DNA from: a virus
Virus record (IMG/VR): IMGVR_UViG_3300037521_000317
Span: 1-44,119 of that record
DNA: 44,119 nucleotides
Strand: one strand, 5' to 3'
Positions 14,467 through 22,469 of the stretch are shown here, piece after piece; position 1 is the first letter of the stretch; every line of letters begins with the position of its first letter. The notes below the pieces were generated by a model, which did no database searches, was not told where the DNA came from, and saw only the letters and a list, made by a program, of their open reading frames with translations. The position numbers and the translations under genes were made by a program.

Positions 14467-14744
14467 TGCACTATAAGTGGGAAAAAGCAAAAGTGGTATT
14501 ACACCTAAGAGACGGTGTGTTCTATGACAACTATGGAAACATTTCTCATTCAAAATATTTTGAATCTGATGATGAGGCTGAAAAATCTATAATGGGACTG
14601 ACTAAATGTGTGAATTGCCTTAATTGTTATGATTGTTATGATTGTGAGGCATGTGTAGAATGCTATGATTGTTACGAGTGTTATTCGTGTGTTGAATCCT
14701 CTGGACTTGAGGATAGGGAGACTGTGTATAATACTCATCATTAG
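14463..14744 (+). CDS. Cys-x-x repeat protein, 93 aa
   Basis: Residues about 49-77 contain Cys at every third position for ten repeats (C-V-N-C-L-N-C-Y-D-C and onward), a strictly periodic tripeptide repeat. Such a period could give a narrow left-handed solenoid with a cysteine ladder, or a multi-site metal binder. The first 45 residues form a small mixed domain (KAKVVLHLRDGVFYDNYGNISH). AAGGAGG precedes ATG 14463. The amber stop at 14742-14744 is followed by 67 sense codons in the same frame that resemble another gene family. Confidence 0.65.
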   Translation: MMHYKWEKAKVVLHLRDGVFYDNYGNISHSKYFESDDEAEKSIMGLTKCVNCLNCYDCYDCEACVECYDCYECYSCVESSGLEDRETVYNTHH

Positions 14745-14948
14745 AATTACTATGTAATTACAGTAGTAGAACGATTGGACAAAATTGAGGAGTCTTTGAA
14801 GGTAATAGGGGAATTGTGTTCTTACATGTATGAAAAAGTATACGGTGTCTCTCATATTCAGGATTTCTTAGAAGAAAAATTTGGAATTAAGAATATATAC
14901 TACGACAAGAAGAAGGGAAAATACACCATGGTGAAGGATGAGAAATGA
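14745..14948 (+). pseudogene. In-frame extension / family-B domain after the amber codon
   Basis: Directly after TAG 14742-14744 the same frame stays open for 67 codons and ends in an ATGA overlap with the next gene. Its last 45 residues align with the C-terminus of the protein at 25297: G-E-L, then M-Y, then FLEEKFGIKNIYYDKKKGKY versus FMKETFGNNLRFDDDKGRYT. It could be the readthrough part of a 161-aa protein, a gene starting at a weak TTG or ATG (14827), or a remnant fused behind the Cys-rich gene. No good ribosome-binding site is visible. Confidence 0.5.
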
Positions 14949-15349
14949 CCAATCCTAAATGGAAAAATATTATTTGTACTCGGTTTCGTTATAATAAATT
15001 CTTTGATGAACTTCTTGAGGACAATCATTCTATAGATTTATTCGGTGAGGAGTCAGGCTGTTCTATATTGACTCTTCCACCATCATGGGCTATAGGCCAA
15101 CACACCTACACGTATATAGAATTAGAGTATGAAAAACGCAGAGAAGATGACGTCGATAAATTTTTGGATCTTTTTCTTAAGAAGTGTGAGGATGAAAGTA
15201 TACCAGTGGAATATTATAACAGGTATAATAATACCATGTATGATGATGACTATACGTACACTGAAGGTTTGCGTATACAGTTCGGGGACAAATATCAGGA
15301 TTTTACTACGGTAATGGGTGACGAAAGGGAGGAAAAAGTGAATGACTAG
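14945..15349 (+). CDS. Hypothetical acidic protein, 134 aa
   Basis: Starts in an ATGA overlap with the preceding open frame and overlaps the next gene by eight bases. Rich in Asp, Glu and Tyr (NRYNNTMYDDDYTYTEG). An N-terminal helix, a strand pair around HTYTYIELEYEK, and a helix DVDKFLDLFLKKCED. No domain recognised. Confidence 0.5.
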   Translation: MTNPKWKNIICTRFRYNKFFDELLEDNHSIDLFGEESGCSILTLPPSWAIGQHTYTYIELEYEKRREDDVDKFLDLFLKKCEDESIPVEYYNRYNNTMYDDDYTYTEGLRIQFGDKYQDFTTVMGDEREEKVND

Positions 15350-15818
15350 AAAAATAACACAAGAAATGAAAGATAAATGTTTAAAACTTTTGGAATGTGA
15401 TGAATTTGTAAAGTCTTACAAAGGAAATAAAGACCTTCAAGCTATAATGGTGTGTAATGAACTTGTTAAACGGGGTGAATGGAAAGATTCATTTAAGGAA
15501 TGTGAGAGTTCTTTTGATATTTCTATGGAAAAATGTTGTGATCTTATTAGACATACATTGAATGCTAAGGATAAATTTAAAAAAGCAGATGTTCATGGTA
15601 TGAATTTTGATCCCACATTAAGTCATTTAATAAAAGCACAAGATTTATTATTGAAAGCTTTTTTAGAAATACATAAAGGACATCGAAAAGTTTCTATTGC
15701 TTGTTATAGGTCTTGGGAAGGTGACCCTAACGCCAAAGTTGGCACGAGCGAGGGTGTTGAGTACACAGACCAAGACATAGGTATTGTTTTAAGAGGAGGT
15801 GCTGGTGGTGGAAAGTGA
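15342..15818 (+). CDS. Hypothetical helical protein, 158 aa
   Basis: Starts after GGGAGG. Mostly helical with seven cysteines; residues about 100-118 (HLIKAQDLLLKAFLEIHKG) form an amphipathic helix. The C-terminus ends in Gly-rich GIVLRGGAGGGK, and the coding sequence there changes to a less AT-rich composition. No known family recognised. Confidence 0.5.
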   Translation: MTRKITQEMKDKCLKLLECDEFVKSYKGNKDLQAIMVCNELVKRGEWKDSFKECESSFDISMEKCCDLIRHTLNAKDKFKKADVHGMNFDPTLSHLIKAQDLLLKAFLEIHKGHRKVSIACYRSWEGDPNAKVGTSEGVEYTDQDIGIVLRGGAGGGK

Positions 15819-15927
15819 TAAATGTAACCAAAACTCTATTTTTTACCCATTTCACAACGCATGTGTAACCAAAATGGCACTTTCGTACCCATACTAGAGG
15901 TGATACCCACAAGAAAAGGGCATTTGA

Positions 15928-16314
15928 ATGAGACTTCCTCTACTTGACAATAATGTCTTCGTTAAATTCGTAAAAGAAAATCCATTTCTTAAGACACATG
16001 AGATAGGTACGAATTTTAAAGTAACTCCATCAATTGCTAGTAAATATCTTAAAAGAAACGGAATGTTTAAAATATTTATATTTACGGGAAACCTACCAAT
16101 ATATGAGTATTTCTCAGTAAAAGTGATGAAAATTAGAGGTAAGATTATGTTTCTTATTGGAGTAAACCCTAAAATTACAGTTAAAGAAATTTCTTATAAT
16201 ATATGTATTTGCACTACGTCTGTAAGTGTATATATTAACAGATTCGGTATAAGCAGAAAGATTATAACTGAAGATGAGTACGAAGATCATCTACACCCTC
16301 ACTTTTATCGCTAA
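15928..16314 (+). CDS. Putative two-HTH DNA-binding protein, 128 aa
   Basis: Two segments look like helix-turn-helix units: residues about 10-42 (KTHEIGTNFKVTPSIASKYLKR) and 82-112 (VKEISYNICICTTSVSVYINR). The same double arrangement occurs in the protein at 27235. The 109 bases before it hold no gene but two copies of TGTAACCAAAA (15824 and 15861). Ribosome-binding site weak (AAAGGG). Likely a small regulator; target unknown. Confidence 0.5.
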   Translation: MRLPLLDNNVFVKFVKENPFLKTHEIGTNFKVTPSIASKYLKRNGMFKIFIFTGNLPIYEYFSVKVMKIRGKIMFLIGVNPKITVKEISYNICICTTSVSVYINRFGISRKIITEDEYEDHLHPHFYR

Positions 16315-16332
16315 GGATAGAAAGGATTACTT

Positions 16333-16731
16333 ATGCCATCAATGTTGATAAGCAGTGTTATGCATGTTTTCCAATACGTGTATTTTTATTCTATGCCTTT
16401 GTTAGGATATATTTGGTATAGTAATAATTTTTGTATTAGTATTGTTGTTTTTTTGGTATTAAATTTATTAGTATCTCCATTAATATATTATTTACTGTTC
16501 ATTATTTGCAAAGAACAAATGGGAAGATGTTTCATATCACGATGCAAGATATATAGCAAGAGAAATATTAGTCTGACACTGGGAATTCTAGATCTAAGAC
16601 TTTTTAGATGTGAAGTTGGAGATAAAGAATTTACTATCATTAGCAGGAAGGCTAAGTTTGTTATAGGTGGAGAGTTCGACGTTGTAAAATTGACAGATAA
16701 ACTATGTATACACATAGAGCCGAAAGGATAA
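16333..16731 (+). CDS. Membrane protein, 132 aa
   Basis: Two to three hydrophobic helices in the first 65 residues (MHVFQYVYFYSMPLLGYIW, then FCISIVVFLVLNLLVSPLIY), followed by a soluble half with Cys residues and short strands (GILDLRLFRCEVGDKEFTII). AAAGGA lies upstream. No family recognised. First of a run of membrane or helical genes to 17733. Confidence 0.5.
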   Translation: MPSMLISSVMHVFQYVYFYSMPLLGYIWYSNNFCISIVVFLVLNLLVSPLIYYLLFIICKEQMGRCFISRCKIYSKRNISLTLGILDLRLFRCEVGDKEFTIISRKAKFVIGGEFDVVKLTDKLCIHIEPKG

Positions 16732-16734
16732 TGT

Positions 16735-16938
16735 ATGAACGAGGAGCAAAAAAAGAAAATAAACCTGTATAAATACTGGATTGGTGTGACTCAAAATCAT
16801 ATTGATAATTATGTTACGATATCAAACTTAGGGTGTGATTATCCTGAGGAACTTTCAAAGTCAATATCAATGGCAATAGAAATACAATGTATGATCGAAA
16901 CACGTATGAAATCATACATTGAAAAAAATGGTAAATGA
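16735..16938 (+). CDS. Hypothetical helical protein, 67 aa
   Basis: Small helical protein (MNEEQKKKINLYKYWIGVTQ, then ELSKSISMAIEIQCMIETRMKSY) with a four-base overlap to the next gene; AAAGGA precedes the ATG. Function unknown; translational coupling suggests co-function with the adjacent membrane proteins. Confidence 0.5.
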   Translation: MNEEQKKKINLYKYWIGVTQNHIDNYVTISNLGCDYPEELSKSISMAIEIQCMIETRMKSYIEKNGK

Positions 16939-17546
16939 CATTCTTAGTTTTCTTCCTTGGCGTCGTATTGGGTTACATTTTGTTTCCCAACATGTCAGTG
17001 TTTGGTCAATCCTATTACGTGATATTCTACATAACAACCCTATCGTGTGCGTGTGCGTTGTCTATCCTTTCAAAGGATAAAAGGAATGTGTGCTGTGCAT
17101 TGATTCTCATAGCCAATTTTTTCATGTCTCATTATGCGTGGCAACTTGATCAGGTTTATCTTTTCCAATGTATGATCGATATGTTAACCTCCCTGTGCTT
17201 TTATTTATTAAGAGCATGGGGTTTTTCTTTTATTTTTTCACTTAGTTCATTTGTTGGATTTTTAGTGTATAATGGTTTGGTATGTAGCTCTCAGGAAAGA
17301 GATTTAATTTTTATTGCGTTTTCTTACCCTGATATACTTGCTATACTAGGACATTCTGCAAGTATTTTTCTTGGCTATAAGTCGGGAGACTTTGGAGGTG
17401 GAAAATTTATTTTCAGAATACGTTTACCATTTGTTGTGGCTATTAGCGATTGTTATAGACGTTTTGATATTTTACAAATCTTTCATATTTATAAAACAAA
17501 AAGTATTAACATGGTTAAAAAAGAAAGAGTAAAAAATGAATCATGA
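16935..17546 (+). CDS. Polytopic membrane protein, 203 aa
   Basis: About five to six transmembrane helices over residues 1-160, beginning MTFLVFFLGVVLGYILFPNM, then a basic C-terminal tail of about 40 residues (FRIRLPFVVAISDCYRRFDI and more Lys at the end). The first 60 codons are less AT-rich than the rest. No family recognised. Topology fits an envelope-modifying or exclusion protein. Confidence 0.5.
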   Translation: MTFLVFFLGVVLGYILFPNMSVFGQSYYVIFYITTLSCACALSILSKDKRNVCCALILIANFFMSHYAWQLDQVYLFQCMIDMLTSLCFYLLRAWGFSFIFSLSSFVGFLVYNGLVCSSQERDLIFIAFSYPDILAILGHSASIFLGYKSGDFGGGKFIFRIRLPFVVAISDCYRRFDILQIFHIYKTKSINMVKKERVKNES

Positions 17547-17733
17547 AAAATTGGAAGAAAGATTGTATAAAATGACAGAAACATTGACAACACTGCAGGC
17601 GGAAGTGCATACTCTAAAAGAACAGCTTAAAGAACAAAAAGATGAGAGAATTTGGATAAAGAGAACCCTGTACGGATTTGCGTTAGCTTTTGTGTACAGT
17701 ATTTTTGAAAAAATAAAAACAGGGACTTTATAA
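17536..17733 (+). CDS. Small coiled-coil plus membrane-anchor protein (XhlA-like shape)
   Basis: 65 aa: a coiled coil over residues about 3-36 (EERLYKMTETLTTLQAEVHT) followed by a basic stretch and one hydrophobic helix (RTLYGFALAFVYSIF). This coil-then-anchor shape resembles XhlA-type holin accessory proteins, but it lies far from the lysis cassette, so the call is only structural. Confidence 0.5.
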   Translation: MNHEKLEERLYKMTETLTTLQAEVHTLKEQLKEQKDERIWIKRTLYGFALAFVYSIFEKIKTGTL

Positions 17734-17735
17734 CA

Positions 17736-17822
17736 ATGGCATTAAAGATTGTTTGTTTTTTGACTTTGTCAGGTGTTACTTTTGAAGTATTATATCATAT
17801 ATTACAAAATATGATTTTTTGA
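17736..17822 (+). CDS. Possible 28-aa hydrophobic peptide
   Basis: A short frame (MALKIVCFLTLSGVTFEVLY then HILQNMIF) two bases after the previous stop. It would be a single membrane-spanning peptide. The ribosome-binding site is poor (AGGGAC about 12 bases upstream), so it may be untranslated. Confidence 0.3.
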   Translation: MALKIVCFLTLSGVTFEVLYHILQNMIF

Positions 17823-17856
17823 ATCAATAATAAAAATATAAAATTTTTTTGATTTA

Positions 17857-18210
17857 TCATGGGGACTGTCGTATACTTATCTGAACGATAGGAACTTCCC
17901 CTACATTAACTCCATTCGCTACTATCTTTATGGATTGGATAAAGCCTTCAAATAAGATAATTTGACCTGCCCCATCACCATTCGCGGTAGCTAATTTTGT
18001 GGCGTCAATAGAAACTGGAACGCCGTCGTTCTCAATAGAAGCATAAGGAGGGTCAAAAGTAGACATCTGTCTGGAGAAAATGTCGAAAGTACCTGTACTA
18101 GAATCAGTCTCAGAGGCTATCGCTATTTGAGTTACTAGAGAACTACTCTTTAATTTATCTTGTCCGATGATTATTTCGCCGTCAGAAACAGTAAACGGAA
18201 TAATTGGCAT
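17857..18210 (-). CDS. Beta-rich virion-like protein, 117 aa
   Basis: Leftward gene with AAGGA about 9 bases before its ATG. Predominantly strands and loops (IPFTVSDGEIIIGQDKLKSS, then FDIFSRQMSTFDPPYAS, then VGEVPIVQISIRQ), no Cys, acidic loops, resembling small capsid-decoration or fibre proteins rather than enzymes. It is divergent from the gene at 18242 (31 bases between starts) and convergent with the rightward operon. No family recognised. Confidence 0.55.
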   Translation of the reverse strand: MPIIPFTVSDGEIIIGQDKLKSSSLVTQIAIASETDSSTGTFDIFSRQMSTFDPPYASIENDGVPVSIDATKLATANGDGAGQIILFEGFIQSIKIVANGVNVGEVPIVQISIRQSP

Positions 18211-18241
18211 ATTATTGTCCTTAAAAAAGAAAGGTTAAAAA

Positions 18242-19108
18242 ATGAGTTTCCCCGCATCACAGAGTAACGCATATCAAACAATAAAACAAGGCTCGTCGCA
18301 AGGAAATAATTTTCTCCCACCAATACATAGATCTTGTCAACTTAATGCACTGAATCCTAGTAATAGAGCATGGTGGGGTGTAGGTGAAAACATTGTTTTA
18401 AAATTTGGTAACGTAGGAGGGGAGGTCATAAATAGAAGTTTCAATGGTAAGAAAGTATCTTTCAACGTAACAACAGCTGCGTCTACTCCTGGAACTCTAA
18501 CGATTACTGGTACATCAATTGACGTTTCTACAGGTGTTCCAATTGATTCTGATACTGAAATTGTATCTATACCAAGCGATATAACTTCCAGATACGCTTC
18601 AACAAAAACATGGTTGAGGACAGAAAGTATAGCTATATCAGGATTAGCAGATATAGTTTATAATGTTGAGACATTATACTCAGAGAGTGAAAACGGTAAG
18701 AGTTTTTCTATATCTGGTTGGGATTTAGAAGCACTTGACTCTATTGGGGGTTTAATGGAATTCACCTTTAGAATTTATAAAATAGAGAATTTGTCAGGTA
18801 ATGAATATAACAGAATAGAATTAGATAATATCACTGTAAATGGCAGTACCAAAAATATTGTAGATAATTTTAGATCAGGTGTTAGGAGTGAATCTTATCC
18901 CAATGATATAACTACTTTAAAGGCAAAATTTCACTATACTATGAAGGATTTTAATACTTTCTTCAATAACGGTGAGAATCTAGTAGATGGTTCTATTGGA
19001 AATGGGTTTCTTGTTTTAATTTCTGCCACCAATACAGATTCCTCCATAAATCCCCCAGACCCTGCAAAATTCGTTGATTATATTAACCTAATAATTAATG
19101 TTGAATAA
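18242..19108 (+). CDS. Beta-rich virion-like protein, 288 aa
   Basis: Starts after AAAGG. The sequence alternates Thr, Ser, Val and Ile strands with Asn/Gly loops (KVSFNVTTAASTPGTLTITG) and contains several aromatic strand ends, typical of jelly-roll virion or adhesin proteins. No signal peptide and no Cys beyond one near the start. It stands alone between the accessory operon and the XRE regulator, away from the structural genes, and may be a virion decoration moron together with its divergent neighbour. Function unproven. Confidence 0.55.
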   Translation: MSFPASQSNAYQTIKQGSSQGNNFLPPIHRSCQLNALNPSNRAWWGVGENIVLKFGNVGGEVINRSFNGKKVSFNVTTAASTPGTLTITGTSIDVSTGVPIDSDTEIVSIPSDITSRYASTKTWLRTESIAISGLADIVYNVETLYSESENGKSFSISGWDLEALDSIGGLMEFTFRIYKIENLSGNEYNRIELDNITVNGSTKNIVDNFRSGVRSESYPNDITTLKAKFHYTMKDFNTFFNNGENLVDGSIGNGFLVLISATNTDSSINPPDPAKFVDYINLIINVE

Positions 19109-19112
19109 AAAT

Positions 19113-19526
19113 CTACTCTTCTATAATAGACATTATCCTATCTATCTTATTGTTGTTGACAATGTGTTTGTGTTCAATTCCATTTTCATTCACACGCACA
19201 ATGCAGTAAGATAGATTTTCTATATTATGTATTGATATTTTTTCATCTTCACAGAAGAATTTTCTTTTTATGTATTCAGATATCATTCTGAAATATGACT
19301 GGTCTTTGGTGCAACAGAGAGCAAAATCATAAAGATTAACTTGTCCGTTTGTTGCATTTTGAATTCTGACGCATGTCTTCATACTGGGACTTTTAGATTT
19401 CCTTTTCAATATACTACTAACTATAGCACTAGCACATTCTATTTCATACCCCATAAGCATGCCGAACTGATGCTTATTTAGATTCTCATTTCTCATAAAA
19501 TTATTTATTTTTTCATATGCATTCAT
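19113..19526 (-). CDS. XRE/Cro-type transcriptional regulator
   Basis: I start this leftward gene at 19526, where AAAGGA stands 8 bases upstream; an earlier in-frame start lacks one. The 137-aa protein has a helix-turn-helix in residues 1-65: helix EKINNFMRNE, LNKHQFGMLMG, then SAIVSSILKRK, followed by SPSMKTCVRIQNATNGQVNLYD, a pattern typical of Cro/YdaS-like regulators. The C-terminal half is specific to this phage. It faces the exonuclease and Rep operon, so it probably controls replication and recombination genes. Confidence 0.7.
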   Translation of the reverse strand: MNAYEKINNFMRNENLNKHQFGMLMGYEIECASAIVSSILKRKSKSPSMKTCVRIQNATNGQVNLYDFALCCTKDQSYFRMISEYIKRKFFCEDEKISIHNIENLSYCIVRVNENGIEHKHIVNNNKIDRIMSIIEE

Positions 19527-19617
19527 TATACATCCTTTCAATTTAATCCTGATATTAATCATACATCATATTATCAAAAAAACAATAACTTTTTTTAAAA
19601 AAACTTGTTTTTTTATA

Positions 19618-19644
19618 TTGACTTTACCACCCTTAGTCTATAAG
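19618..19644 (+). promoter_or_regulatory. Putative promoter and operator of the exonuclease-Rep operon
   Basis: TTGACT at 19618-19623, then TATAAG at 19639-19644 with a short 15-base spacer (TAAGCT at 17). CTTA-GTCTA-TAAG (19632-19644) is a small palindrome overlapping the -10 and could be an operator for the divergent XRE regulator. A leftward promoter (TTGTTT, 16 bases, TATGAT) is also readable across 19560-19587. Confidence 0.45.
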
Positions 19645-19683
19645 CTAAATAGCAGGATATACCGAAGAATAAGGGGCTATACT

Positions 19684-20082
19684 GTGTTGCACTACATAAC
19701 TATAAATACCATTGATGAATTCATATCTAAGAAATGTCATATTGTAAATTATTCATCGCACAGATTGGCTTGGCTTCAATCAAAAAGGAAATACATTTTC
19801 CAGACAAAGAAAGGTGAATTCGTATGTGCCAATGATATGTGTGATATTTTTAATCTAATAGGTATATATGGTCTTGTTAATTTCTGTTTTATCCAGTCAA
19901 ATAATATAGATTATTATAGACACATGAAATTGGAAGAATTCCTTTATTATTCCTTCATCAAGGTAAAGATGTATGATGACTTTTTTCTCACAATTAGTTC
20001 TAAATTGATTGACAGTATATTTATTACCTATAAGCAAACAAGTGATTGTTTGAAAGATAGGGGAGTATACACAAAGCAGTAA
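19684..20082 (+). CDS. Hypothetical protein, 132 aa
   Basis: First gene right of the XRE regulator. I prefer GTG 19684 because AAGGGG lies about 10 bases upstream; the TTG at 19618 coincides with the promoter -35. Aromatic-rich sequence (SHRLAWLQSKRKYIFQTKKG, then MKLEEFLYYSFIKVKMYDD) without a known domain. Position suggests an early gene. Confidence 0.5.
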   Translation: MLHYITINTIDEFISKKCHIVNYSSHRLAWLQSKRKYIFQTKKGEFVCANDMCDIFNLIGIYGLVNFCFIQSNNIDYYRHMKLEEFLYYSFIKVKMYDDFFLTISSKLIDSIFITYKQTSDCLKDRGVYTKQ

Positions 20083-20120
20083 TCCATATTCACTCTAACC
20101 CCACGAAAGGGATATATTCC

Positions 20121-21233
20121 ATGGATAATAAAGATGGCGTTTACATATCAATGTGCGAAGAAGAATATCACTCGATAGATAGGTTGAGTTGCTCTGCAAT
20201 GAAAGATTTAATGTTGAACCCTTCTGTATTTTGGCACAGGTCTTGGATGAACCCTGATAGGCAGAAGTACAGGAAATTTTCGAAGGCATTTTCGTTCGGT
20301 AGAGCGTACCACACGGCAATATTAGAACCTGAAAAGTTCGATGAGAACTATTGTTGTGAGTACATAAAGGATGATTGTGTTCACCGACTAGATACCTCTA
20401 TGGAAGTCGGTAATAGATTGTCGGAACTTGGAAAGCCAAAGAAAAAACAGGGCGAGGATGCTTACCAGCAGGCTTTGAGATTACAAGACGAAGAAGAGAA
20501 AGAAGACCCTTTTTATCGCGGTAGGATATTGACGCTTGAAAAACATAAGCATAAAGAAGAAACGCAGGGTAAGAATGTTTTAACGCTTGAAGAATTCGAT
20601 ATGATAGCAAGGCATAGGTCTTATATATCGGAGAACGATAACCTTAACTTTTTGTTTGATGATTTTTTACCTGAGATAAGCATACTGTGGACGTGTCAGG
20701 AGACTGGCGTCAAGATGAAGGCAAGGCTAGATTGTCTTTCTCCCGACCATATATGTGACATAAAAACGTTTTCTATGATGAGACCAATAGGAAACAAAAG
20801 GAAAATAGCATCCTCTCAAATAATGGATCACAATTATCACCTACAGGTATTTACATACATAGAAGCAATGAGGCATTTCAAGCAAGGTTTAATAAACTGC
20901 ATTGATACGACAACTCCTTGGCACAAAACATTCTTTAATAGTATAAGAGATAATTATCTATCTAATCCTAGTGGGGATAATGAACCCTTCTACTTTCTTT
21001 TCTGCGAAAAATCTTTGATTGAAAATATTTTTGTCTATGAATTTCCTGTTCTTAAGACATCAATTGTTTCTAACGTGCATTCAGATGTTTATTCATTGGC
21101 AGAACAATCATACATAAAATGTTTGAGAGATTATAAACAACTATCGGATCATTACGATAATAGACCATGGAAAGATATGTTCATAAAAGTTGAGGGTTAT
21201 TGTGACGACTTTCCTGCTTATTATTTTGTATAA
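20121..21233 (+). CDS. RecE-like exonuclease (PD-(D/E)XK, DUF3799-type)
   Basis: The 370-aa protein degrades one strand of duplex DNA ends for phage recombination. Diagnostic features: N-terminal YHSIDRLSCSAMKDLMLNPS, the GRAYHTAILEPEKF segment (His64), the nuclease core ARLDCLSP-DHICDIKTF (Asp204, Asp213, Lys215), and a helix with Q-x-x-x-Y (HLQVFTYIEAM). A Lys/Glu-rich insertion lies around residues 105-150. It likely partners with the Sak4-like ATPase at 29275. Ribosome-binding site GAAAGGGA. Confidence 0.85.
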   Translation: MDNKDGVYISMCEEEYHSIDRLSCSAMKDLMLNPSVFWHRSWMNPDRQKYRKFSKAFSFGRAYHTAILEPEKFDENYCCEYIKDDCVHRLDTSMEVGNRLSELGKPKKKQGEDAYQQALRLQDEEEKEDPFYRGRILTLEKHKHKEETQGKNVLTLEEFDMIARHRSYISENDNLNFLFDDFLPEISILWTCQETGVKMKARLDCLSPDHICDIKTFSMMRPIGNKRKIASSQIMDHNYHLQVFTYIEAMRHFKQGLINCIDTTTPWHKTFFNSIRDNYLSNPSGDNEPFYFLFCEKSLIENIFVYEFPVLKTSIVSNVHSDVYSLAEQSYIKCLRDYKQLSDHYDNRPWKDMFIKVEGYCDDFPAYYFV

Positions 21234-21241
21234 TTAATGAT

Positions 21242-22237
21242 ATGGTAAGCACCATAAAAGTAAAACATATTGGGTCAGCATGGAATTTAACATTAAAATC
21301 CATTGTACCTATACCATTGCAATTTTTTACATCTCGTGTCCATGGGAATTTTTCTGAAAGAGATTATAAGTTATGGGTATTTTTGATACACGCTGTGTTC
21401 AAAGATCTTGATTACGATAGATTATACTCAATACCTATAAATGACATTCATGATATTTTCTCAAGGTACGGATGTGCTAAAAATAAGTCATGGATAAGAA
21501 TAACAGCAATAAATATTAACAACACTAGAGTATCATTTCCTTATAAATTTGGAGATGACAGGATAGAAGACAAGCTATACAATATACTAAATTTACAGTC
21601 TTTAAATGACGGATATTTAAAATTCAAAATACCTATAGAAATTATACGTATGATAAAATCACCAGAAAGATTTGTTAATGTAAGAACTGACCTGTTTCTT
21701 TCATTGAAAGGTAAGATAACAATACGTCTTTATTCAATACTTGAGGGAAACCATAAGTCTAAATACAATAAATTAAATGTCACTTCTCAAACACTTCTTG
21801 AATGGCTTAGCCTTTATGAATATGTAGATTTTAAAAGATTAAAATTCACAATACTGAAAAAATGTTTGCCACAGTTGCCAAAATATAAAATAGGTTTTGA
21901 TTATAACATAAAATTCATAAAGCACGGCAGGTCTTTTAAGGAAGTATGCTTTGATTTTTCAAAGACAAATCAAGAAGAATTCGAATCAAAATCAATCACA
22001 ACCATAATGAACTCATTAAGACCGAAAATAACTTCATACGGTATCATGACAGCACAAAAGGAAACATTACACCTCCTTGATATGGATAAAGTGCTGAATG
22101 ATTTTTTGACATACTGGGAAAAAACGGGAAAACCTGACTTTAAAAACTCCGCTAACAGCGTCTTTATAGGATTCGCCAAGAAGGTATTTTTGGACACCAA
22201 GGACAGTATAATAAAAGAAATTACATTAAATACGTAG
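21242..22237 (+). CDS. Plasmid-type replication initiator (Rep_3-like)
   Basis: The 331-aa protein shows the winged-helix initiator pattern of Rep_3 (RepA/RepB-type) proteins: SLKGKITIRLYSILEG (matching the usual S-x-Y-x-x-R-L-Y-E-L-L), then a helix ending LSLYEYVDFKRLKFTILKKC, then strands IGFDYNIKFIKHGRSFKEVC (the x-x-G-R-x-x-x-x-I-x-F end). Only 9 bases follow its stop before three 11-bp-spaced DnaA boxes and then three 21-bp iterons. It has no obvious Shine-Dalgarno, consistent with low, controlled expression. Predicted role: bind the iterons and recruit host DnaA and helicase. Confidence 0.75.
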   Translation: MVSTIKVKHIGSAWNLTLKSIVPIPLQFFTSRVHGNFSERDYKLWVFLIHAVFKDLDYDRLYSIPINDIHDIFSRYGCAKNKSWIRITAININNTRVSFPYKFGDDRIEDKLYNILNLQSLNDGYLKFKIPIEIIRMIKSPERFVNVRTDLFLSLKGKITIRLYSILEGNHKSKYNKLNVTSQTLLEWLSLYEYVDFKRLKFTILKKCLPQLPKYKIGFDYNIKFIKHGRSFKEVCFDFSKTNQEEFESKSITTIMNSLRPKITSYGIMTAQKETLHLLDMDKVLNDFLTYWEKTGKPDFKNSANSVFIGFAKKVFLDTKDSIIKEITLNT

Positions 22238-22246
22238 TCAACAGCC

Positions 22247-22277
22247 TGTGGATAACTTGTGTATAACCTGTGGATAA
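22247..22277. promoter_or_regulatory. Three tandem DnaA boxes (part of replication origin)
   Basis: TGTGGATAA at 22247-22255, TGTGTATAA at 22258-22266 and TGTGGATAA at 22269-22277. The outer two are perfect reverse complements of the DnaA consensus TTATCCACA. They are spaced exactly 11 bp, one helical turn, and lie right after the rep gene. Confidence 0.85.
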
Positions 22278-22288
22278 CTTTTTTCTAA

Positions 22289-22351
22289 AGTTTTTTTTGG
22301 AACGTTTAGAGTTTTTTTTGGAACGTTTAGAGTTTTTTTTGGAACGTTTAG
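22289..22351. repeat. Three identical 21-bp iterons
   Basis: Direct repeats at 22289-22309, 22310-22330 and 22331-22351, each an AG followed by eight T, then GGAACGTTTAG. The 21-bp length is two helical turns and typical of plasmid iterons bound by Rep_3 initiators; the T-runs supply an AT-rich unwinding region. Together with the DnaA boxes they form a candidate origin. Confidence 0.85.
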
Positions 22352-22469
22352 AGGCGAAAAACCCTTTAAAATCAATGGCTTAGGGGGTCGCAATAACTAT
22401 AATACTATTAATATAAAAGGACAGGTCAGAAAATAATATAAAAAAGTTAGAAAATAAAAAAAAAAGTGC

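Noticed and set aside
14463-14948. Genome-wide recoding of TAG as sense
   Set aside because: Well-supported genes (sheath, tube, 22969 and others) end normally in TAG, so only local readthrough remains possible.
17536-17733. Second holin (XhlA) as part of lysis
   Set aside because: Only the coil-plus-anchor shape agrees; it is 5 kb from the lysis genes in a different operon, so I kept it as a structural description only.
22289-22351. CRISPR array
   Set aside because: The 21-bp repeats are directly adjacent without spacers and lie next to a rep gene and DnaA boxes, which fits iterons.
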